64,000 nt of DNA from Pseudomonas migulae (GCF_024169315.1 NZ_JALJWR010000001.1:5692501-5756500), one strand, 5' to 3'; positions 43,915-56,600 are shown, numbered from the stretch's first letter. Numbers and translations: made by a program. The notes: a model not told the origin generated them from the sequence alone.

Positions 43915-45690
43915 ATGTCTACTACAGTTAATACGCTTTCGTTCGACGCCATCATCATTGGCGGCGGCGGTGCCGGCATGCGCGCTGCGCTGCAACTGGC
44001 ACAAGGTGGTCACAAGACTGCCGTAGTTACCAAGGTTTTCCCGACTCGTTCGCACACTGTATCCGCCCAGGGTGGCATCACCTGCGCCATCGCTTCGGCA
44101 GATCCGAACGATGACTGGCGCTGGCACATGTACGATACCGTCAAGGGTTCCGACTATATCGGTGACCAGGACGCTATCGAATACATGTGTTCCGTAGGCC
44201 CGGAAGCGGTCTTCGAACTCGAGCACATGGGTTTGCCGTTCTCCCGTACCGAACAGGGCCGCATCTATCAGCGTCCGTTCGGCGGTCAGTCGAAAGACTT
44301 CGGTAAAGGTGGCCAGGCTGCCCGTACCTGCGCCGCTGCCGACCGTACCGGTCACGCATTGCTGCACACCCTGTACCAGGCCAACCTCAAGGCCGGCACC
44401 GTATTCCTCAACGAATACTACGGCGTCGACCTGGTGAAGAACGAAGACGGTGCCTTTGTCGGCATGATCGTCATCTGCATCGAAACCGGCGAAACCTCGT
44501 ACGTCCGCGCTAACGCCACCGTTCTGGCGACAGGCGGTGCAGGCCGTATCTACTCGTCCACCACCAATGCCCTGATCAACACCGGTGACGGCGTCGGCAT
44601 GGCTCTGCGTGCTGGCGTGCCGGTGCAAGACATTGAAATGTGGCAGTTCCACCCGACCGGCATCGCCGGCGCCGGTGTACTGGTTACAGAAGGTTGCCGC
44701 GGTGAAGGCGGTTACCTGATCAACAAGCACGGCGAGCGTTTCATGGAGCGTTATGCTCCTAACGCGAAAGACCTGGCGGGTCGTGACGTTGTTGCCCGTT
44801 CGATGGTTAAAGAAATCATCGCCGGCAACGGTTGCGGTCCGGATGGCGACCACGTAATGCTGAAACTCGATCACCTCGGTGAAGAAGTTCTGCACAGCCG
44901 TCTGCCAGGCATCATGGAACTGTCCAAGACCTTCGCTCACGTCGATCCAGCCGTGGCGCCGATTCCGGTCGTTCCAACCTGCCACTATATGATGGGCGGC
45001 GTTGCCACCAACATTCATGGTCAGGCAATTACCCAGGACGCCGACGGCGTCGACCAGATCATTCCTGGTCTGTTCGCAGTGGGCGAAGTGGCTTGCGTAT
45101 CGGTTCACGGTGCCAACCGTCTGGGCGGCAACTCGCTGCTCGATCTCGTGGTCTTCGGCCGTGCCGCAGGCCTGTTCCTGGAGCAGACCCTGAAGGAAGG
45201 CGTTGATTACGCCCGTCCTCGCCAGTCCGACATCGACGCTGCCCTGGCACGTCTCGATGGCCTGAACTCGCGTACCGAAGGCGAAGACGTCGCGACCCTG
45301 CGTAAAGAACTGCAAAGCTGCATGCAGAACTACTTCGGTGTATTCCGTACCGGCGAATACATGCAGAAGGGTATTGCTCAGCTGGCTGATCTGCGTGGCC
45401 GTATCGCCAACGTCAAGATCAACGACAAGAGCCAGGCGTTCAACACGGCTCGTATCGAAGCCCTGGAACTGCAAAACCTGCTGGAAGTGGCCGAAGCCAC
45501 CGCCATCGCTGCAGAGATCCGCAAAGAGTCCCGCGGCGCTCACGCCCGTGAAGACTACGAAGATCGCGACGACGAAAACTGGCTGTGCCACACCCTGTAC
45601 TTCCCGGGTGACAAGCGCGTGACCAAGCGTGCTGTGAACTTCTCGCCGAAGACTGTTCCGACTTTTGAACCTAAGATTCGGACTTATTAA
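43915..45690 (+). CDS. sdhA: Succinate dehydrogenase flavoprotein subunit
   Basis: A 591-residue flavoprotein oxidising succinate to fumarate. FAD motif [15 protein letters not shown], covalent-FAD histidine in [12 protein letters not shown], and catalytic segments [22 protein letters not shown] and [10 protein letters not shown] are all present. Only three bases separate it from sdhD. Confidence 0.97.
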   Translation: MSTTVNTLSFDAIIIGGGGAGMRAALQLAQGGHKTAVVTKVFPTRSHTVSAQGGITCAIASADPNDDWRWHMYDTVKGSDYIGDQDAIEYMCSVGPEAVFELEHMGLPFSRTEQGRIYQRPFGGQSKDFGKGGQAARTCAAADRTGHALLHTLYQANLKAGTVFLNEYYGVDLVKNEDGAFVGMIVICIETGETSYVRANATVLATGGAGRIYSSTTNALINTGDGVGMALRAGVPVQDIEMWQFHPTGIAGAGVLVTEGCRGEGGYLINKHGERFMERYAPNAKDLAGRDVVARSMVKEIIAGNGCGPDGDHVMLKLDHLGEEVLHSRLPGIMELSKTFAHVDPAVAPIPVVPTCHYMMGGVATNIHGQAITQDADGVDQIIPGLFAVGEVACVSVHGANRLGGNSLLDLVVFGRAAGLFLEQTLKEGVDYARPRQSDIDAALARLDGLNSRTEGEDVATLRKELQSCMQNYFGVFRTGEYMQKGIAQLADLRGRIANVKINDKSQAFNTARIEALELQNLLEVAEATAIAAEIRKESRGAHAREDYEDRDDENWLCHTLYFPGDKRVTKRAVNFSPKTVPTFEPKIRTY

Positions 45691-45701
45691 GGGTGGCCGC
45701 C

Positions 45702-46406
45702 ATGTTGCAAGTCAGTGTTTATCGCTACAACCCTGATCAGGACGCTGCGCCGTTCATGCAGGAATTCCAGGTCGATACCGGTGGTAAAGACCTGATGGTG
45801 CTGGACGTGCTAGCCCTGATCAAAGAGCAGGACGAAGGTTTCTCCTATCGTCGCTCTTGCCGTGAAGGCGTTTGCGGTTCCGACGGCATGAACATCAACG
45901 GCAAAAATGCGCTGGCGTGCGTCACGCCGCTGTCTTCTGTCGTAAAAGGTAACAAGCTGATCGTTCGTCCTCTGCCAGGTTTGCCGGTTATCCGTGACCT
46001 GGTCGTCGATATGAGCATCTTCTACAAGCAATACGAGAAGGTTAAGCCATACCTGCAGAACGACACGCCGGCTCCGGCCATCGAACGTCTGCAAACCCCT
46101 GAAGAGCGTGAAAAGCTCGACGGTCTGTACGAGTGCATCCTGTGCGCTTGCTGCTCGACCTCTTGCCCGTCCTTCTGGTGGAACCCGGACAAGTTCCTGG
46201 GGCCGGCTGCTCTGCTGCAAGCGTATCGCTTCCTGGCAGACAGCCGCGACACCAAGACTGCCGAGCGTCTGGCTTCGCTGGATGACCCGTTCAGCGTATT
46301 CCGCTGCCGGAGCATCATGAACTGCGTCAACGTATGTCCGAAAGGCCTGAACCCGACTAGGGCCATCGGTCACATCCGTAACATGCTTCTGCAAAGCGGC
46401 GTGTGA
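45702..46406 (+). CDS. sdhB: Succinate dehydrogenase iron-sulfur subunit
   Basis: A 234-residue electron-transfer subunit. It carries a 2Fe-2S motif (SCREGVCGSDG plus the later Cys in ALAC), a 4Fe-4S motif (CILCACCSTSCP) and a 3Fe-4S motif (CRSIMNCVNVCPKG). ATG 45702 (MLQVSVYRYNP) matches remembered Pseudomonas proteins and has AGGG nine bases upstream, so the in-frame GTG at 45693 is rejected. Confidence 0.97.
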   Translation: MLQVSVYRYNPDQDAAPFMQEFQVDTGGKDLMVLDVLALIKEQDEGFSYRRSCREGVCGSDGMNINGKNALACVTPLSSVVKGNKLIVRPLPGLPVIRDLVVDMSIFYKQYEKVKPYLQNDTPAPAIERLQTPEEREKLDGLYECILCACCSTSCPSFWWNPDKFLGPAALLQAYRFLADSRDTKTAERLASLDDPFSVFRCRSIMNCVNVCPKGLNPTRAIGHIRNMLLQSGV

Positions 46407-46443
46407 TTCAGCAGTACCCGTAGGACCGCTGTACCCGTAGATG

Positions 46444-46477
46444 CTACGGCGCAGGCTTCAACCGGCGCCGTAGTTTT
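46444..46477 (+). terminator. Possible attenuating terminator between sdhB and sucA
   Basis: CTACGGCGC / GCGCCGTAG 9-bp stem with a 12-base loop followed by TTTT. The short T run suggests partial termination, which would set different levels of sdh and suc transcripts. Confidence 0.65.
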
Positions 46478-46665
46478 AACCTGAGCAGCAGCTCACAAAG
46501 CTGCCGCTCTTATTTTGAAGAAATGAGACAAGCAGGGGCATCCGGGCTGGTACCCGGACTATCAGCGTGATCCTAAGTGGCTTGTTTTGGTCGCTGCATT
46601 CGGACTTCTGCAAGTTTGCTCGGTGTCGACGCCGGTGGTGTTCCCCTAACCGAGGGTGACCAAGC

Positions 46666-49497
46666 ATGCAAGAAAGCGTGATGCAGCGCATGTGGAACAG
46701 TGCCCACCTTTCAGGTGGAAACGCTGCCTATGTGGAAGAGCTTTATGAGCTCTACCTGCACGACCCTAACGCTGTGCCAGAAGAGTGGCGCACCTACTTT
46801 CAGAAGTTGCCGACTGACGGCAACTCTGCCACCGATGTTTCGCACTCCACAATTCGCGATCATTTCGTGTTGCTGGCAAAGAACCAGCGCCGCGCCCAAC
46901 CGGTTTCCGCCGGAAGCGTGAGCAGTGAGCACGAGAAGAAGCAAGTTGAAGTGCTGCGATTGATCCAGGCCTACCGTATGCGTGGCCACCAGGCAGCCCA
47001 GCTTGACCCGCTGGGGCTGTGGCAGCGTCCTGCACCTGCAGACCTGTCGATCAATCATTACGGCTTGACCAATGCCGATCTTGATACGACCTTCCGTGCC
47101 GGCGACCTGTTCATCGGCAAAGAGGAGGCGAGCCTACGCGAAATTCACGAAGCGTTGCAGCAGACATATTGCCGCACCATCGGCGCTGAATTCACGCATA
47201 TCACCGATTCCGAGCAGCGCCAGTGGTTCCAGCAGCGTCTGGAAAGCGTACGTGGTCGTCCAACGTACTCCACCGACATCAAGAGCCATCTGCTCGAGCG
47301 CGTCACTGCCGGTGAAGGCCTGGAAAAATACCTGGGCACCAAATACCCGGGCACCAAGCGTTTCGGTCTGGAAGGCGGCGAAAGCCTGATTCCGATGCTC
47401 GACGAATTGATCCAGCGTTCCGGTTCCTACGGCACCAAGGAAATCGTTATCGGCATGGCCCACCGTGGCCGTCTGAACGTGCTGGTCAACACCTTCGGCA
47501 AGAACCCGCGTGAGCTGTTCGACGAATTCGAAGGCAAGAAGAAGGTCGAGCTGGGTTCCGGTGACGTTAAATATCACCAGGGCTTCTCGTCCAACGTAAT
47601 GACCACCGGCGGTGAAGTTCACCTCGCGATGGCGTTCAACCCGTCCCACCTGGAAATCGTATCTCCAGTGGTCGAGGGTTCGGTTCGCGCCCGTCAGGAT
47701 CGTCGTAACGACCCTACCGGCGAGAAGGTTCTGCCGATTTCCATCCACGGTGACGCGGCATTCGCCGGTCAGGGCGTGGTCATGGAAACCTTCCAGATGT
47801 CGCAGACCCGCGGTTTCAAGACCGGCGGCACCGTGCACATCGTGATCAACAACCAGGTCGGTTTCACCATCAGCAACCCGCTGGACTCGCGTTCGACCGA
47901 GTACGCGACCGACGTTGCGAAGATGATCCAGGCGCCGATCCTCCATGTGAATGGTGATGATCCGGAAGCCGTATTGTTCGTGACCCAGCTGGCCATCGAC
48001 TACCGCATGCAGTTCAAGCGTGACGTGGTGATCGACCTGGTCTGCTACCGTCGTCGCGGCCACAACGAGGCCGACGAGCCGAGCGGCACCCAGCCAATCA
48101 TGTATCAGCAGATCACCAAACAGCGCACCACCCGTGAGCTGTATGCCGATCGTCTGACCCAGGCCGGTGTGCTGGACGTTGAGCGTGTTCAGGCGAAAGT
48201 CGACGAATACCGCAACGCGCTGGACAACGGTCTGCATGTAGTGAAAAGCCTGGTCAAAGAGCCGAACAAAGAGTTGTTCGTGGACTGGCGCCCGTACCTG
48301 GGCCACGCCTGGACCGCGCGTCACGACACACGTTTCGATCTGAAAACCTTGCAGGAACTGTCCGCCAAGCTGCTGGAAATTCCGGAAGGCTTCGTGGTTC
48401 AGCGCCAGGTTTCGAAAATCTACGAAGACCGTCAGAAGATGCAAGCCGGCGGCCTGCCGATCAACTGGGGTTACGCCGAAACCATGGCGTACGCGACCCT
48501 GGCGTTCGAAGGTCACCCGATTCGCATGACGGGTCAGGACATCGGTCGCGGTACGTTCTCGCACCGTCACGCTGTCTTGCACAACCAGAAAGACGCGGGT
48601 ACCTACGTCCCGCTGCAAAACCTGTACAAGGGCCAGCCACGTTTCGACCTGTACGATTCGTTCCTGTCCGAAGAAGCCGTGCTGGCGTTCGAATACGGTT
48701 ACTCGACCACCACGCCTGAGGCGCTGGTGATCTGGGAAGCCCAGTTTGGCGACTTCGCCAACGGCGCCCAGGTGGTTATCGACCAGTTCATCACCAGTGG
48801 CGAGCACAAGTGGGGCCGTCTCTGCGGTCTGACCATGCTGCTGCCGCACGGTTATGAAGGTCAGGGTCCGGAGCACTCTTCGGCTCGTCTGGAGCGTTAC
48901 CTGCAGCTGTGCGCCGAGCACAACATTCAGGTAGCCGTACCGACTACGCCGGCTCAGATCTACCACTTGCTGCGTCGTCAGGTCATTCGTCCGCTGCGCA
49001 AGCCGTTGATCGTCCTGACTCCGAAGTCGCTGCTGCGTCACAAGCTCGCCATATCGACCCTGGAAGATCTGGCCGAAGGTTCGTTCCAGACCGTTATCCC
49101 GGAAATCGATGCCCTGGACCCGAAAAAGGTCGAGCGCGTTGTTCTGTGTAGCGGCAAGGTCTACTACGACCTGCTGGAAAAACGCCGTGCCGAAGGTCGT
49201 GATGACATCGCCATCGTGCGTATCGAGCAACTGTACCCATTCCCTGAGGACGACTTGAAAGAAGTCCTGGCTCCTTACACCAACGTCAAGAATGCCGTCT
49301 GGTGCCAGGAAGAGCCGATGAACCAGGGTGCGTGGTACTGCAGCCAACACCACATGCGTCGCAGCATCAGCAATCTCAACAAGTCTCTCGTACTTGAGTA
49401 CGCGGGCCGTGAGGCTTCTGCTGCACCTGCATGCGGTTACGCATCGATGCACGCTGAGCAGCAGGAAAAACTGCTGCAAGACGCCTTTACTGTTTAA
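46666..49497 (+). CDS. sucA: 2-oxoglutarate dehydrogenase E1 component
   Basis: A 943-residue ThDP-dependent E1 decarboxylating 2-oxoglutarate. The N-terminal E2-binding peptide MQRMWNSAHLSGGNAAYVEELYE, the GMAHRGRLNVLVN segment, ThDP motif GDAAFAGQGV, and the RRRGHNEADEPS loop are present. Full length. Forms the OGDH complex with sucB and lpdG products downstream. Confidence 0.97.
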   Translation: MQESVMQRMWNSAHLSGGNAAYVEELYELYLHDPNAVPEEWRTYFQKLPTDGNSATDVSHSTIRDHFVLLAKNQRRAQPVSAGSVSSEHEKKQVEVLRLIQAYRMRGHQAAQLDPLGLWQRPAPADLSINHYGLTNADLDTTFRAGDLFIGKEEASLREIHEALQQTYCRTIGAEFTHITDSEQRQWFQQRLESVRGRPTYSTDIKSHLLERVTAGEGLEKYLGTKYPGTKRFGLEGGESLIPMLDELIQRSGSYGTKEIVIGMAHRGRLNVLVNTFGKNPRELFDEFEGKKKVELGSGDVKYHQGFSSNVMTTGGEVHLAMAFNPSHLEIVSPVVEGSVRARQDRRNDPTGEKVLPISIHGDAAFAGQGVVMETFQMSQTRGFKTGGTVHIVINNQVGFTISNPLDSRSTEYATDVAKMIQAPILHVNGDDPEAVLFVTQLAIDYRMQFKRDVVIDLVCYRRRGHNEADEPSGTQPIMYQQITKQRTTRELYADRLTQAGVLDVERVQAKVDEYRNALDNGLHVVKSLVKEPNKELFVDWRPYLGHAWTARHDTRFDLKTLQELSAKLLEIPEGFVVQRQVSKIYEDRQKMQAGGLPINWGYAETMAYATLAFEGHPIRMTGQDIGRGTFSHRHAVLHNQKDAGTYVPLQNLYKGQPRFDLYDSFLSEEAVLAFEYGYSTTTPEALVIWEAQFGDFANGAQVVIDQFITSGEHKWGRLCGLTMLLPHGYEGQGPEHSSARLERYLQLCAEHNIQVAVPTTPAQIYHLLRRQVIRPLRKPLIVLTPKSLLRHKLAISTLEDLAEGSFQTVIPEIDALDPKKVERVVLCSGKVYYDLLEKRRAEGRDDIAIVRIEQLYPFPEDDLKEVLAPYTNVKNAVWCQEEPMNQGAWYCSQHHMRRSISNLNKSLVLEYAGREASAAPACGYASMHAEQQEKLLQDAFTV

Positions 49498-49539
49498 CGC
49501 CTTCGCGCACCTGAAACCGAATTTAAGGACTCACAGATA

Positions 49540-50763
49540 ATGGCTATCGAAATCAAAGCCCCCACTTTCCCGGAATCGGTTGCCGACGGCACCGTTGCCA
49601 CCTGGCACAAACAACCGGGCGACGCTGTAAAGCGTGACGACCTGATCGTCGATATCGAAACCGACAAAGTTGTGCTGGAAGTGTTGGCCACCGCTGACGG
49701 CGTGCTGGGCGCTATCGTCAAGAATGAAGGCGACACCGTTCTGTCCGACGAAGTGCTGGGCTCGATCGAAGCGGGCGGCGCTGCTGCCGCTGCTCCGGCT
49801 GCCGCTGCTGCTCCGGCCGCTGCACAGGCTGCTGCTCCTGCCGCCGAAGGCGAAGACGATCCTGTTGCTGCACCGGCTGCCCGCAAGCTGGCTGAAGAAA
49901 ACGGCATTAACATCGCTTCCGTTGCCGGCACCGGCAAAGGTGGTCGTGTGACCAAGGAAGACGTGGTCGCTGCTGTTGCTGCCAAGAAAGCCGCTCCGGC
50001 TGCCGCACCTGCCAAGGCTGCCGCTCCTGCTGCCGCTGCTCCTGTGTTCGCCGCTGGCGACCGCATCGAGAAGCGCGTACCGATGACCCGCGTTCGCGCT
50101 ACCGTGGCCAAGCGTCTGGTAGAAGCACAATCGAACATGGCGATGCTGACCACCTTCAACGAAGTCGACATGACCGAAGTCATGGCTCTGCGTTCGAAGT
50201 ACAAGGACCTGTTCGAGAAGTCCCACAACGGCGTACGCCTGGGCTTCATGTCGTTCTTCGTGAAAGCGGCCACCGAAGCGCTGAAACGCTTCCCGGCTGT
50301 CAACGCGTCGATCGACGGTGCCGACATCGTTTACCACGGCTACGCCGACGTCGGTGTTGCTGTTTCCAGCGACCGCGGTCTGGTTGTACCGGTTCTGCGT
50401 AACGCCGAACTGATGAGCCTGGCTGAAATCGAAGGCGGCATTGCCACCTTCGGCAAGAAGGCTCGCGACGGCAAACTGTCGATGGACGAAATGACCGGCG
50501 GTACGTTCACCATCACCAACGGTGGTACCTTCGGTTCGATGATGTCGACTCCGATCGTCAACCCGCCGCAAGCGGCCATCCTGGGCATGCACAACATTCT
50601 GCAGCGTCCTATGGCGATCAACGGTCAGGTCGTGATCCGTCCGATGATGTACCTGGCTCTGTCCTACGATCACCGTCTGATCGATGGCAAAGAAGCTGTG
50701 ACCTTCCTGGTTACCATCAAGAACCTGCTGGAAGACCCGGCTCGTTTGCTGCTGGATATCTGA
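49540..50763 (+). CDS. sucB: Dihydrolipoyl succinyltransferase (E2 of OGDH)
   Basis: A 407-residue E2. Lipoyl domain with [11 protein letters not shown] (lipoyl lysine near residue 43), an alanine/proline linker, the peripheral subunit binding domain ([24 protein letters not shown]), a second alanine/proline linker, and the catalytic domain ending with [11 protein letters not shown]. The linker DNA is GCT/GCC-rich and repetitive. Confidence 0.97.
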   Translation: MAIEIKAPTFPESVADGTVATWHKQPGDAVKRDDLIVDIETDKVVLEVLATADGVLGAIVKNEGDTVLSDEVLGSIEAGGAAAAAPAAAAAPAAAQAAAPAAEGEDDPVAAPAARKLAEENGINIASVAGTGKGGRVTKEDVVAAVAAKKAAPAAAPAKAAAPAAAAPVFAAGDRIEKRVPMTRVRATVAKRLVEAQSNMAMLTTFNEVDMTEVMALRSKYKDLFEKSHNGVRLGFMSFFVKAATEALKRFPAVNASIDGADIVYHGYADVGVAVSSDRGLVVPVLRNAELMSLAEIEGGIATFGKKARDGKLSMDEMTGGTFTITNGGTFGSMMSTPIVNPPQAAILGMHNILQRPMAINGQVVIRPMMYLALSYDHRLIDGKEAVTFLVTIKNLLEDPARLLLDI

Positions 50764-50869
50764 TTTCGTTGCATGGGCCGCTGCAGGATGGCGGCCCGTC
50801 TGTAATAACCAGCTTCGTCCCACGACGGTCCCCAAAAGGGGCCGTCCGGTTTGATTCGAGAAGGAATGA

Positions 50870-52309
<1,440 letters not shown>

Positions 52310-52354
52310 GACAATAAGAAACCACGGCGGTATGGCCCGTCGTGAGCCTTGCAT

Positions 52355-52429
52355 GCAAGACTCACCGCGGAATATCCGCTGGACGCAGTCTTGCGTAGCT
52401 GCACCGGTTGTCCGGAAAGGCTACGCAAG
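52355..52429 (+). promoter_or_regulatory. Two overlapping, mutually exclusive stem-loops before sucC
   Basis: Stem 1: GCAAGACT (52355-52362) with AGTCTTGC (52387-52394). Stem 2: CTTGCGTAGC (52390-52399) with GCTACGCAAG (52420-52429). They share 52390-52394, so only one can form fully. Stem 1 encloses a small GCGGAATATCCGC hairpin. No T run follows. Confidence 0.5.
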
Positions 52430-52505
52430 CAGCAGTCACAGGTGGTGCGGCACTTGAACGAGTGCAGCACCGAATGCGCAGTACCTAACGAAGACGGTAA
52501 TAAGC

Positions 52506-53672
52506 ATGAATCTTCACGAGTATCAGGGTAAGCAGCTGTTCGCTGAGTACGGCCTGCCAGTTTCCACCGGTTATGCGGTAGACACCCCGGAAGCAGCAGC
52601 AGAAGCTTGCGACAAAATCGGCGGCACCGAGTGGGTTGTCAAAGCCCAGGTCCACGCTGGTGGTCGCGGTAAAGCGGGCGGCGTAAAGCTGGTTCGCAGC
52701 AAAGAAGACGCCAAGGCATTCGCACAGCAGTGGCTGGGCAAGCGTCTGGTGACTTACCAGACTGATGCCAATGGTCAGCCAGTCACCAAGATCCTGGTTG
52801 AATCGTGCACTGATATCGCTAAAGAGCTGTACCTGGGCGCTGTCGTTGACCGTTCGAGCCGTCGCATCGTGTTCATGGCTTCCACCGAAGGTGGCGTGGA
52901 CATCGAGAAAATCGCTCACGATACCCCTGAGAAAATCCTCAAGGCCACTATCGATCCACTGGTTGGCGCTCAGCCATTCCAGGGTCGCGAGCTGGCATTC
53001 CAGCTGGGTCTGGAAGGCAAGCAGGTTGCTCAGTTCGCCAAGATCTTCGTAGGTCTGGCCAAGCTGTTCAAGGATCACGACCTGGCTCTGCTGGAAGTGA
53101 ACCCGCTGGTGATCAAGGCTGACGGCGATCTGCATTGCCTCGATGCCAAGATCAACATCGACGCCAACGCCATGTACCGTCAGCCTAAGCTGAAGACTTT
53201 CCACGATCCGTCGCAAGACGATCCGCGCGAAGCGCACGCTGCCAAGTTCGAACTGAACTACGTAGCGCTGGAAGGCAACATCGGTTGCATGGTCAACGGT
53301 GCTGGCCTGGCCATGGGTACCATGGACATCGTCAACCTGCATGGCGGCAAACCAGCCAACTTCCTCGACGTGGGCGGCGGTGCTACCAAAGAACGCGTTA
53401 CCGAAGCGTTCAAGATCATCCTGTCCGACACTAACGTCGCTGCAGTACTGGTCAACATCTTCGGCGGCATCGTTCGTTGCGACATGATTGCCGAAGGCAT
53501 CATCGGCGCTGTGAAAGAAGTCGGCGTGAAAATCCCGGTTGTTGTTCGCCTTGAAGGCAACAACGCTGAGCTGGGCGCTAAAGTACTGGCAGAAAGCGGT
53601 TTGAACATCATCGCTGCTACCAGCCTGACCGACGCTGCTCAACAAGTCGTCAAAGCTGCGGAGGGCAAATAA
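52506..53672 (+). CDS. sucC: Succinyl-CoA synthetase beta subunit
   Basis: A 388-residue ADP-forming beta subunit. ATP-grasp N terminus [20 protein letters not shown] and [19 protein letters not shown]-terminal domain with [14 protein letters not shown]. Overlaps sucD by one base (TAATG). Confidence 0.97.
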   Translation: MNLHEYQGKQLFAEYGLPVSTGYAVDTPEAAAEACDKIGGTEWVVKAQVHAGGRGKAGGVKLVRSKEDAKAFAQQWLGKRLVTYQTDANGQPVTKILVESCTDIAKELYLGAVVDRSSRRIVFMASTEGGVDIEKIAHDTPEKILKATIDPLVGAQPFQGRELAFQLGLEGKQVAQFAKIFVGLAKLFKDHDLALLEVNPLVIKADGDLHCLDAKINIDANAMYRQPKLKTFHDPSQDDPREAHAAKFELNYVALEGNIGCMVNGAGLAMGTMDIVNLHGGKPANFLDVGGGATKERVTEAFKIILSDTNVAAVLVNIFGGIVRCDMIAEGIIGAVKEVGVKIPVVVRLEGNNAELGAKVLAESGLNIIAATSLTDAAQQVVKAAEGK

Positions 53673-54553
53673 TGAGCGTCCTGATCAATAAAGACACCAA
53701 AGTTATCTGCCAGGGTATTACCGGTTCGCAAGGTAGTTTCCACACCCAGCAAGCCATCGAATACGGCACCAAGATGGTTGGTGGCGTAACTCCGGGCAAA
53801 GGCGGCACCGAGCACCTGGGTCTGCCAGTGTTCAACACCGTGAAAGACGCTGTAGCTGCCACTGGCGCCACCGCCAGCGTGATCTACGTTCCAGCTCCTT
53901 TCTGCAAGGACTCCATCCTGGAAGCGGCATTCGGCGGCATCAAGCTGATCGTTTGCATCACTGAAGGCATTCCTACCCTGGACATGCTGGATGCCAAGGT
54001 CAAGTGCGACGAGCTGGGCGTAGTCCTGATCGGTCCTAACTGCCCAGGCGTGATCACTCCAGGCGAATGCAAGATCGGCATCATGCCGGGTCACATTCAC
54101 TTGCCAGGCAAGGTCGGTATCGTTTCCCGTTCCGGCACCCTGACCTACGAAGCTGTTAAGCAGACCACTGACGCCGGTTTCGGTCAGTCGACTTGCGTCG
54201 GCATCGGCGGTGACCCGATCCCGGGTTCGAACTTCATCGACATCCTGAAGCTGTTCCAGGAAGACCCGAAGACCGAAGCGATCGTGATGATCGGTGAGAT
54301 CGGCGGTTCGGCTGAAGAAGAAGCGGCTGCCTACATCAAGGCACACGTGACCAAGCCGGTTGTTTCCTACATCGCTGGTGTGACTGCTCCTCCGGGCAAG
54401 CGCATGGGCCATGCTGGCGCAATCATCTCTGGCGGCAAAGGCACTGCAGACGAGAAGTTTGCTGCCCTGGAAGACGCAGGCGTTAAAACCGTGCGTTCGC
54501 TGGCAGACATCGGCAAGGCTTTGTCCGAGCTGACCGGTTGGGCTGTCAAGTAA
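53672..54553 (+). CDS. sucD: Succinyl-CoA synthetase alpha subunit
   Basis: A 293-residue alpha subunit. CoA-binding Rossmann start [22 protein letters not shown] (shown here to TQ as [16 protein letters not shown]), and the phosphohistidine at His247 in [13 protein letters not shown]. Last gene of the TCA block, followed by a terminator with a UUCG loop. Confidence 0.97.
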   Translation: MSVLINKDTKVICQGITGSQGSFHTQQAIEYGTKMVGGVTPGKGGTEHLGLPVFNTVKDAVAATGATASVIYVPAPFCKDSILEAAFGGIKLIVCITEGIPTLDMLDAKVKCDELGVVLIGPNCPGVITPGECKIGIMPGHIHLPGKVGIVSRSGTLTYEAVKQTTDAGFGQSTCVGIGGDPIPGSNFIDILKLFQEDPKTEAIVMIGEIGGSAEEEAAAYIKAHVTKPVVSYIAGVTAPPGKRMGHAGAIISGGKGTADEKFAALEDAGVKTVRSLADIGKALSELTGWAVK

Positions 54554-54583
54554 GCCTCGCGCTTAGCTGACGCTTCACCAAAC

Positions 54584-54607
54584 AAAGGCCACCTTCGGGT
54601 GGCCTTT
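54584..54607 (+). terminator. Terminator after sucD
   Basis: AAAGGCCACC-TTCG-GGTGGCCTTT, perfect 10-bp stem with UUCG tetraloop. The T run is short but the stem is very stable. Confidence 0.85.
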
Positions 54608-54636
54608 GTCGTTTCCGGGGTTTGCACTGGGCCTTT

Positions 54637-54766
54637 GTGGCGAGGGGATTTATCCCCGTTCGGCTGCGCAGCAGTCGTGAAGTCTGTAATGCGGTGTACC
54701 TGATGCACCGCATGCGATGGTTCCAGGGTCGCTTCGCAACCCAACGGGGATAAATCCCCTCGCCAC
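54637..54766. repeat. REP pair of a different subtype (130 bp)
   Basis: Inverted GTGGCGAGGGGATTTATCCC sequences followed by GTT and a less conserved CGGCTGCGCAGC/GGGTTGCGAAGC part. The only copy of this subtype in the window, between sucD and brnQ. Confidence 0.88.
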
Positions 54767-54944
54767 AGGGTTCTGTGCAGGTAAATTAGATATGTAAACG
54801 CGACACGGAAATGTCGCAGATCGGAATGTTCGCCCTCTAACAGTGCGTTTGCCGCTCAAATTCGTTAGGCTAGCCGCCATTTTGCGTCCGCGACCCACAA
54901 GGTTGCTACGCGCTAAAAGGGTCAGTCCTATGCGGACCGACAGC

Positions 54945-54968
54945 ATTTCCCTCACCCAAAAGGGAAAT
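54945..54968 (+). promoter_or_regulatory. Leader hairpin upstream of brnQ
   Basis: ATTTCCCT / AGGGAAAT perfect 8-bp arms, 8-base loop, 41 bases before the brnQ start. No T run. The rest of 54767-55008 shows nothing else convincing. Confidence 0.35.
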
Positions 54969-55008
54969 CCCTCTCTAAATTCCGATTCAGTAGTGTGGTA
55001 TTTCCTTA

Positions 55009-56322
55009 ATGAAAGTGTTGAAAGGCCAGGACATCCTGGCACTTGGTTTTATGACGTTTGCCCTGTTCGTCGGGGCTGGCAACATCATCTTCCCGCCTAT
55101 CGTCGGTTTGCAGTCCGGGCCACATGTCTGGATGGCGGCGCTGGGCTTTCTGATCACCGCGGTCGGTCTGCCGGTGATCACTGTGGTTGCCCTGGCCAAG
55201 GTCGGCGGCGCAATGGATGCCTTGAGCAGCCCGATCGGAAAAGTCGCCGGTGGCTTGCTGGCCGCGGCGTGCTACCTCGCCGTTGGCCCGTTATTCGCGA
55301 CGCCGCGCACCGCGACCGTATCGTTCGAAGTGGGCCTGGCGCCGCTGACCGGCGAGAGCCCGCTGGCGCTGTTTCTCTATAGCTCAGTGTACTTCCTGCT
55401 GGTGTTCTTCATCTCGCTGTACCCGGGCCGTCTACTGGATACCGTAGGACGTTTCCTCGCCCCACTGAAGATTATCGCCCTGGCCGCACTCGGCATCGCC
55501 GCGTTCGCGCTGCCGGCTGGCGACATTGGCGTGGCGACGCCTGAGTATGTGGCGGCACCGTTTTCCCAGGGCTTCATCAATGGTTACCTGACCATGGATA
55601 CCCTCGGTGCGCTGGTGTTCGGCATTGTCATCGTCAACGCCATCCGCTCCCGCGGCGTCGAGTCGCCGGTGTTGATTACCCGCTACGCGATCATTGCCGG
55701 GCTGATTGCCGGCGTCGGTCTCGCGCTGGTGTATGTCAGCCTGTTCCGCCTGGGTTCGGGCAGCCATGAAGTGGCCGCCGGTGCGACCAACGGCGCGGCA
55801 GTGTTACACGCTTACGTTCAACACACCTTTGGTTCGTTGGGCAGCGGTTTCCTCGCGGTGCTGATCTCGCTGGCTTGCCTGGTTACAGCGGTCGGTCTGA
55901 CCTGCGCCTGCGCCGAATACTTCAGCCGTGTGCTACCACTGTCCTACAAGACATTGGTCATTATCCTGGCCGTGTTTTCCTTGTTTGTGTCCAATCTGGG
56001 CCTCACCAAGCTGATCGCGTTCTCGATTCCGGTACTCACCGCGATCTACCCGCCGTGCATCGCGCTGGTGGCCCTGAGCTTCTGCAAGGACTTCTGGCAT
56101 GAGCAGGGGCGCATCGTCGGTCCGGTGATGTTGGTGTCGTTCATTTTCGGTCTGATCGACGCGCTCAAGGGCGCAGGTCTGGCGGACTGGATGCCGACGC
56201 AACTGGCCCACCTGCCGCTGAGCGAGCAAGGTCTGGCGTGGCTGGTGCCGTCGGTCATGACGCTGGTGGTTGCGGTGGTGTGCGACCGCCTGCTGGGCAA
56301 GCGCGAAGAAGCGCTGGCTTAA
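55009..56322 (+). CDS. brnQ: Branched-chain amino acid:cation symporter
   Basis: A 437-residue LIVCS-family permease with about twelve helices. The start [30 protein letters not shown] is the family signature (given as [16 protein letters not shown]). Imports leucine, isoleucine and valine with Na+ or H+. Terminator at 56365-56398. Confidence 0.95.
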   Translation: MKVLKGQDILALGFMTFALFVGAGNIIFPPIVGLQSGPHVWMAALGFLITAVGLPVITVVALAKVGGAMDALSSPIGKVAGGLLAAACYLAVGPLFATPRTATVSFEVGLAPLTGESPLALFLYSSVYFLLVFFISLYPGRLLDTVGRFLAPLKIIALAALGIAAFALPAGDIGVATPEYVAAPFSQGFINGYLTMDTLGALVFGIVIVNAIRSRGVESPVLITRYAIIAGLIAGVGLALVYVSLFRLGSGSHEVAAGATNGAAVLHAYVQHTFGSLGSGFLAVLISLACLVTAVGLTCACAEYFSRVLPLSYKTLVIILAVFSLFVSNLGLTKLIAFSIPVLTAIYPPCIALVALSFCKDFWHEQGRIVGPVMLVSFIFGLIDALKGAGLADWMPTQLAHLPLSEQGLAWLVPSVMTLVVAVVCDRLLGKREEALA

Positions 56323-56364
56323 GCCGCTTCGAGACCGCCACAAGCGGGTCTTGGGCTACAACAG

Positions 56365-56398
56365 AAATGCCCCGTATCAATCGATGCGGGGCATTTTT
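56365..56398 (+). terminator. Terminator after brnQ
   Basis: AAATGCCCCG... CGGGGCATTT stem, extended inward by TATC/GATG pairing around an AATC loop, followed by T residues. Confidence 0.9.
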
Positions 56399-56450
56399 TA
56401 TGCGCGTGATGCAGTGTCTTTTTCCTTGAGCTAACGTCGAAGGACTATCT

Positions 56451-56570
56451 GTAGGAGCGAGCGGTGCGGCGATCCGACTTGCCCGCGAAGAGGGATTAAC
56501 ATTCGACCTAACCGTCGACTGACACGCCGCCTTCGCGGGCAAGTCGGATCGCCGCACGGCTCGCTCCTAC
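56451..56570. repeat. Long-type REP pair (120 bp)
   Basis: Each end is about 39 bases: GTAGGAGCGAGC, then an extra GTGCGGCGATCCGA block, then CTTGCCCGCGAA. It looks like the GTAGGAGC subtype with an inserted 15-base segment. Located between brnQ and the DUF599 gene. Confidence 0.88.
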
Positions 56571-56600
56571 AGATTTAACCAATGTCTCACAGGGAATTGC

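Noticed and set aside
47134..49479. 781-codon minus-strand open frame
   Set aside because: Antisense to sucA; no family resemblance.
52349..52531. 60-codon cysteine-containing frame before sucC
   Set aside because: Needs a TTG start, lies over the stem-loops and runs into sucC; the cysteine pattern alone is not enough.
54843..55382. 179-codon frame overlapping the brnQ start
   Set aside because: Mostly out-of-frame translation of brnQ; no ribosome site.
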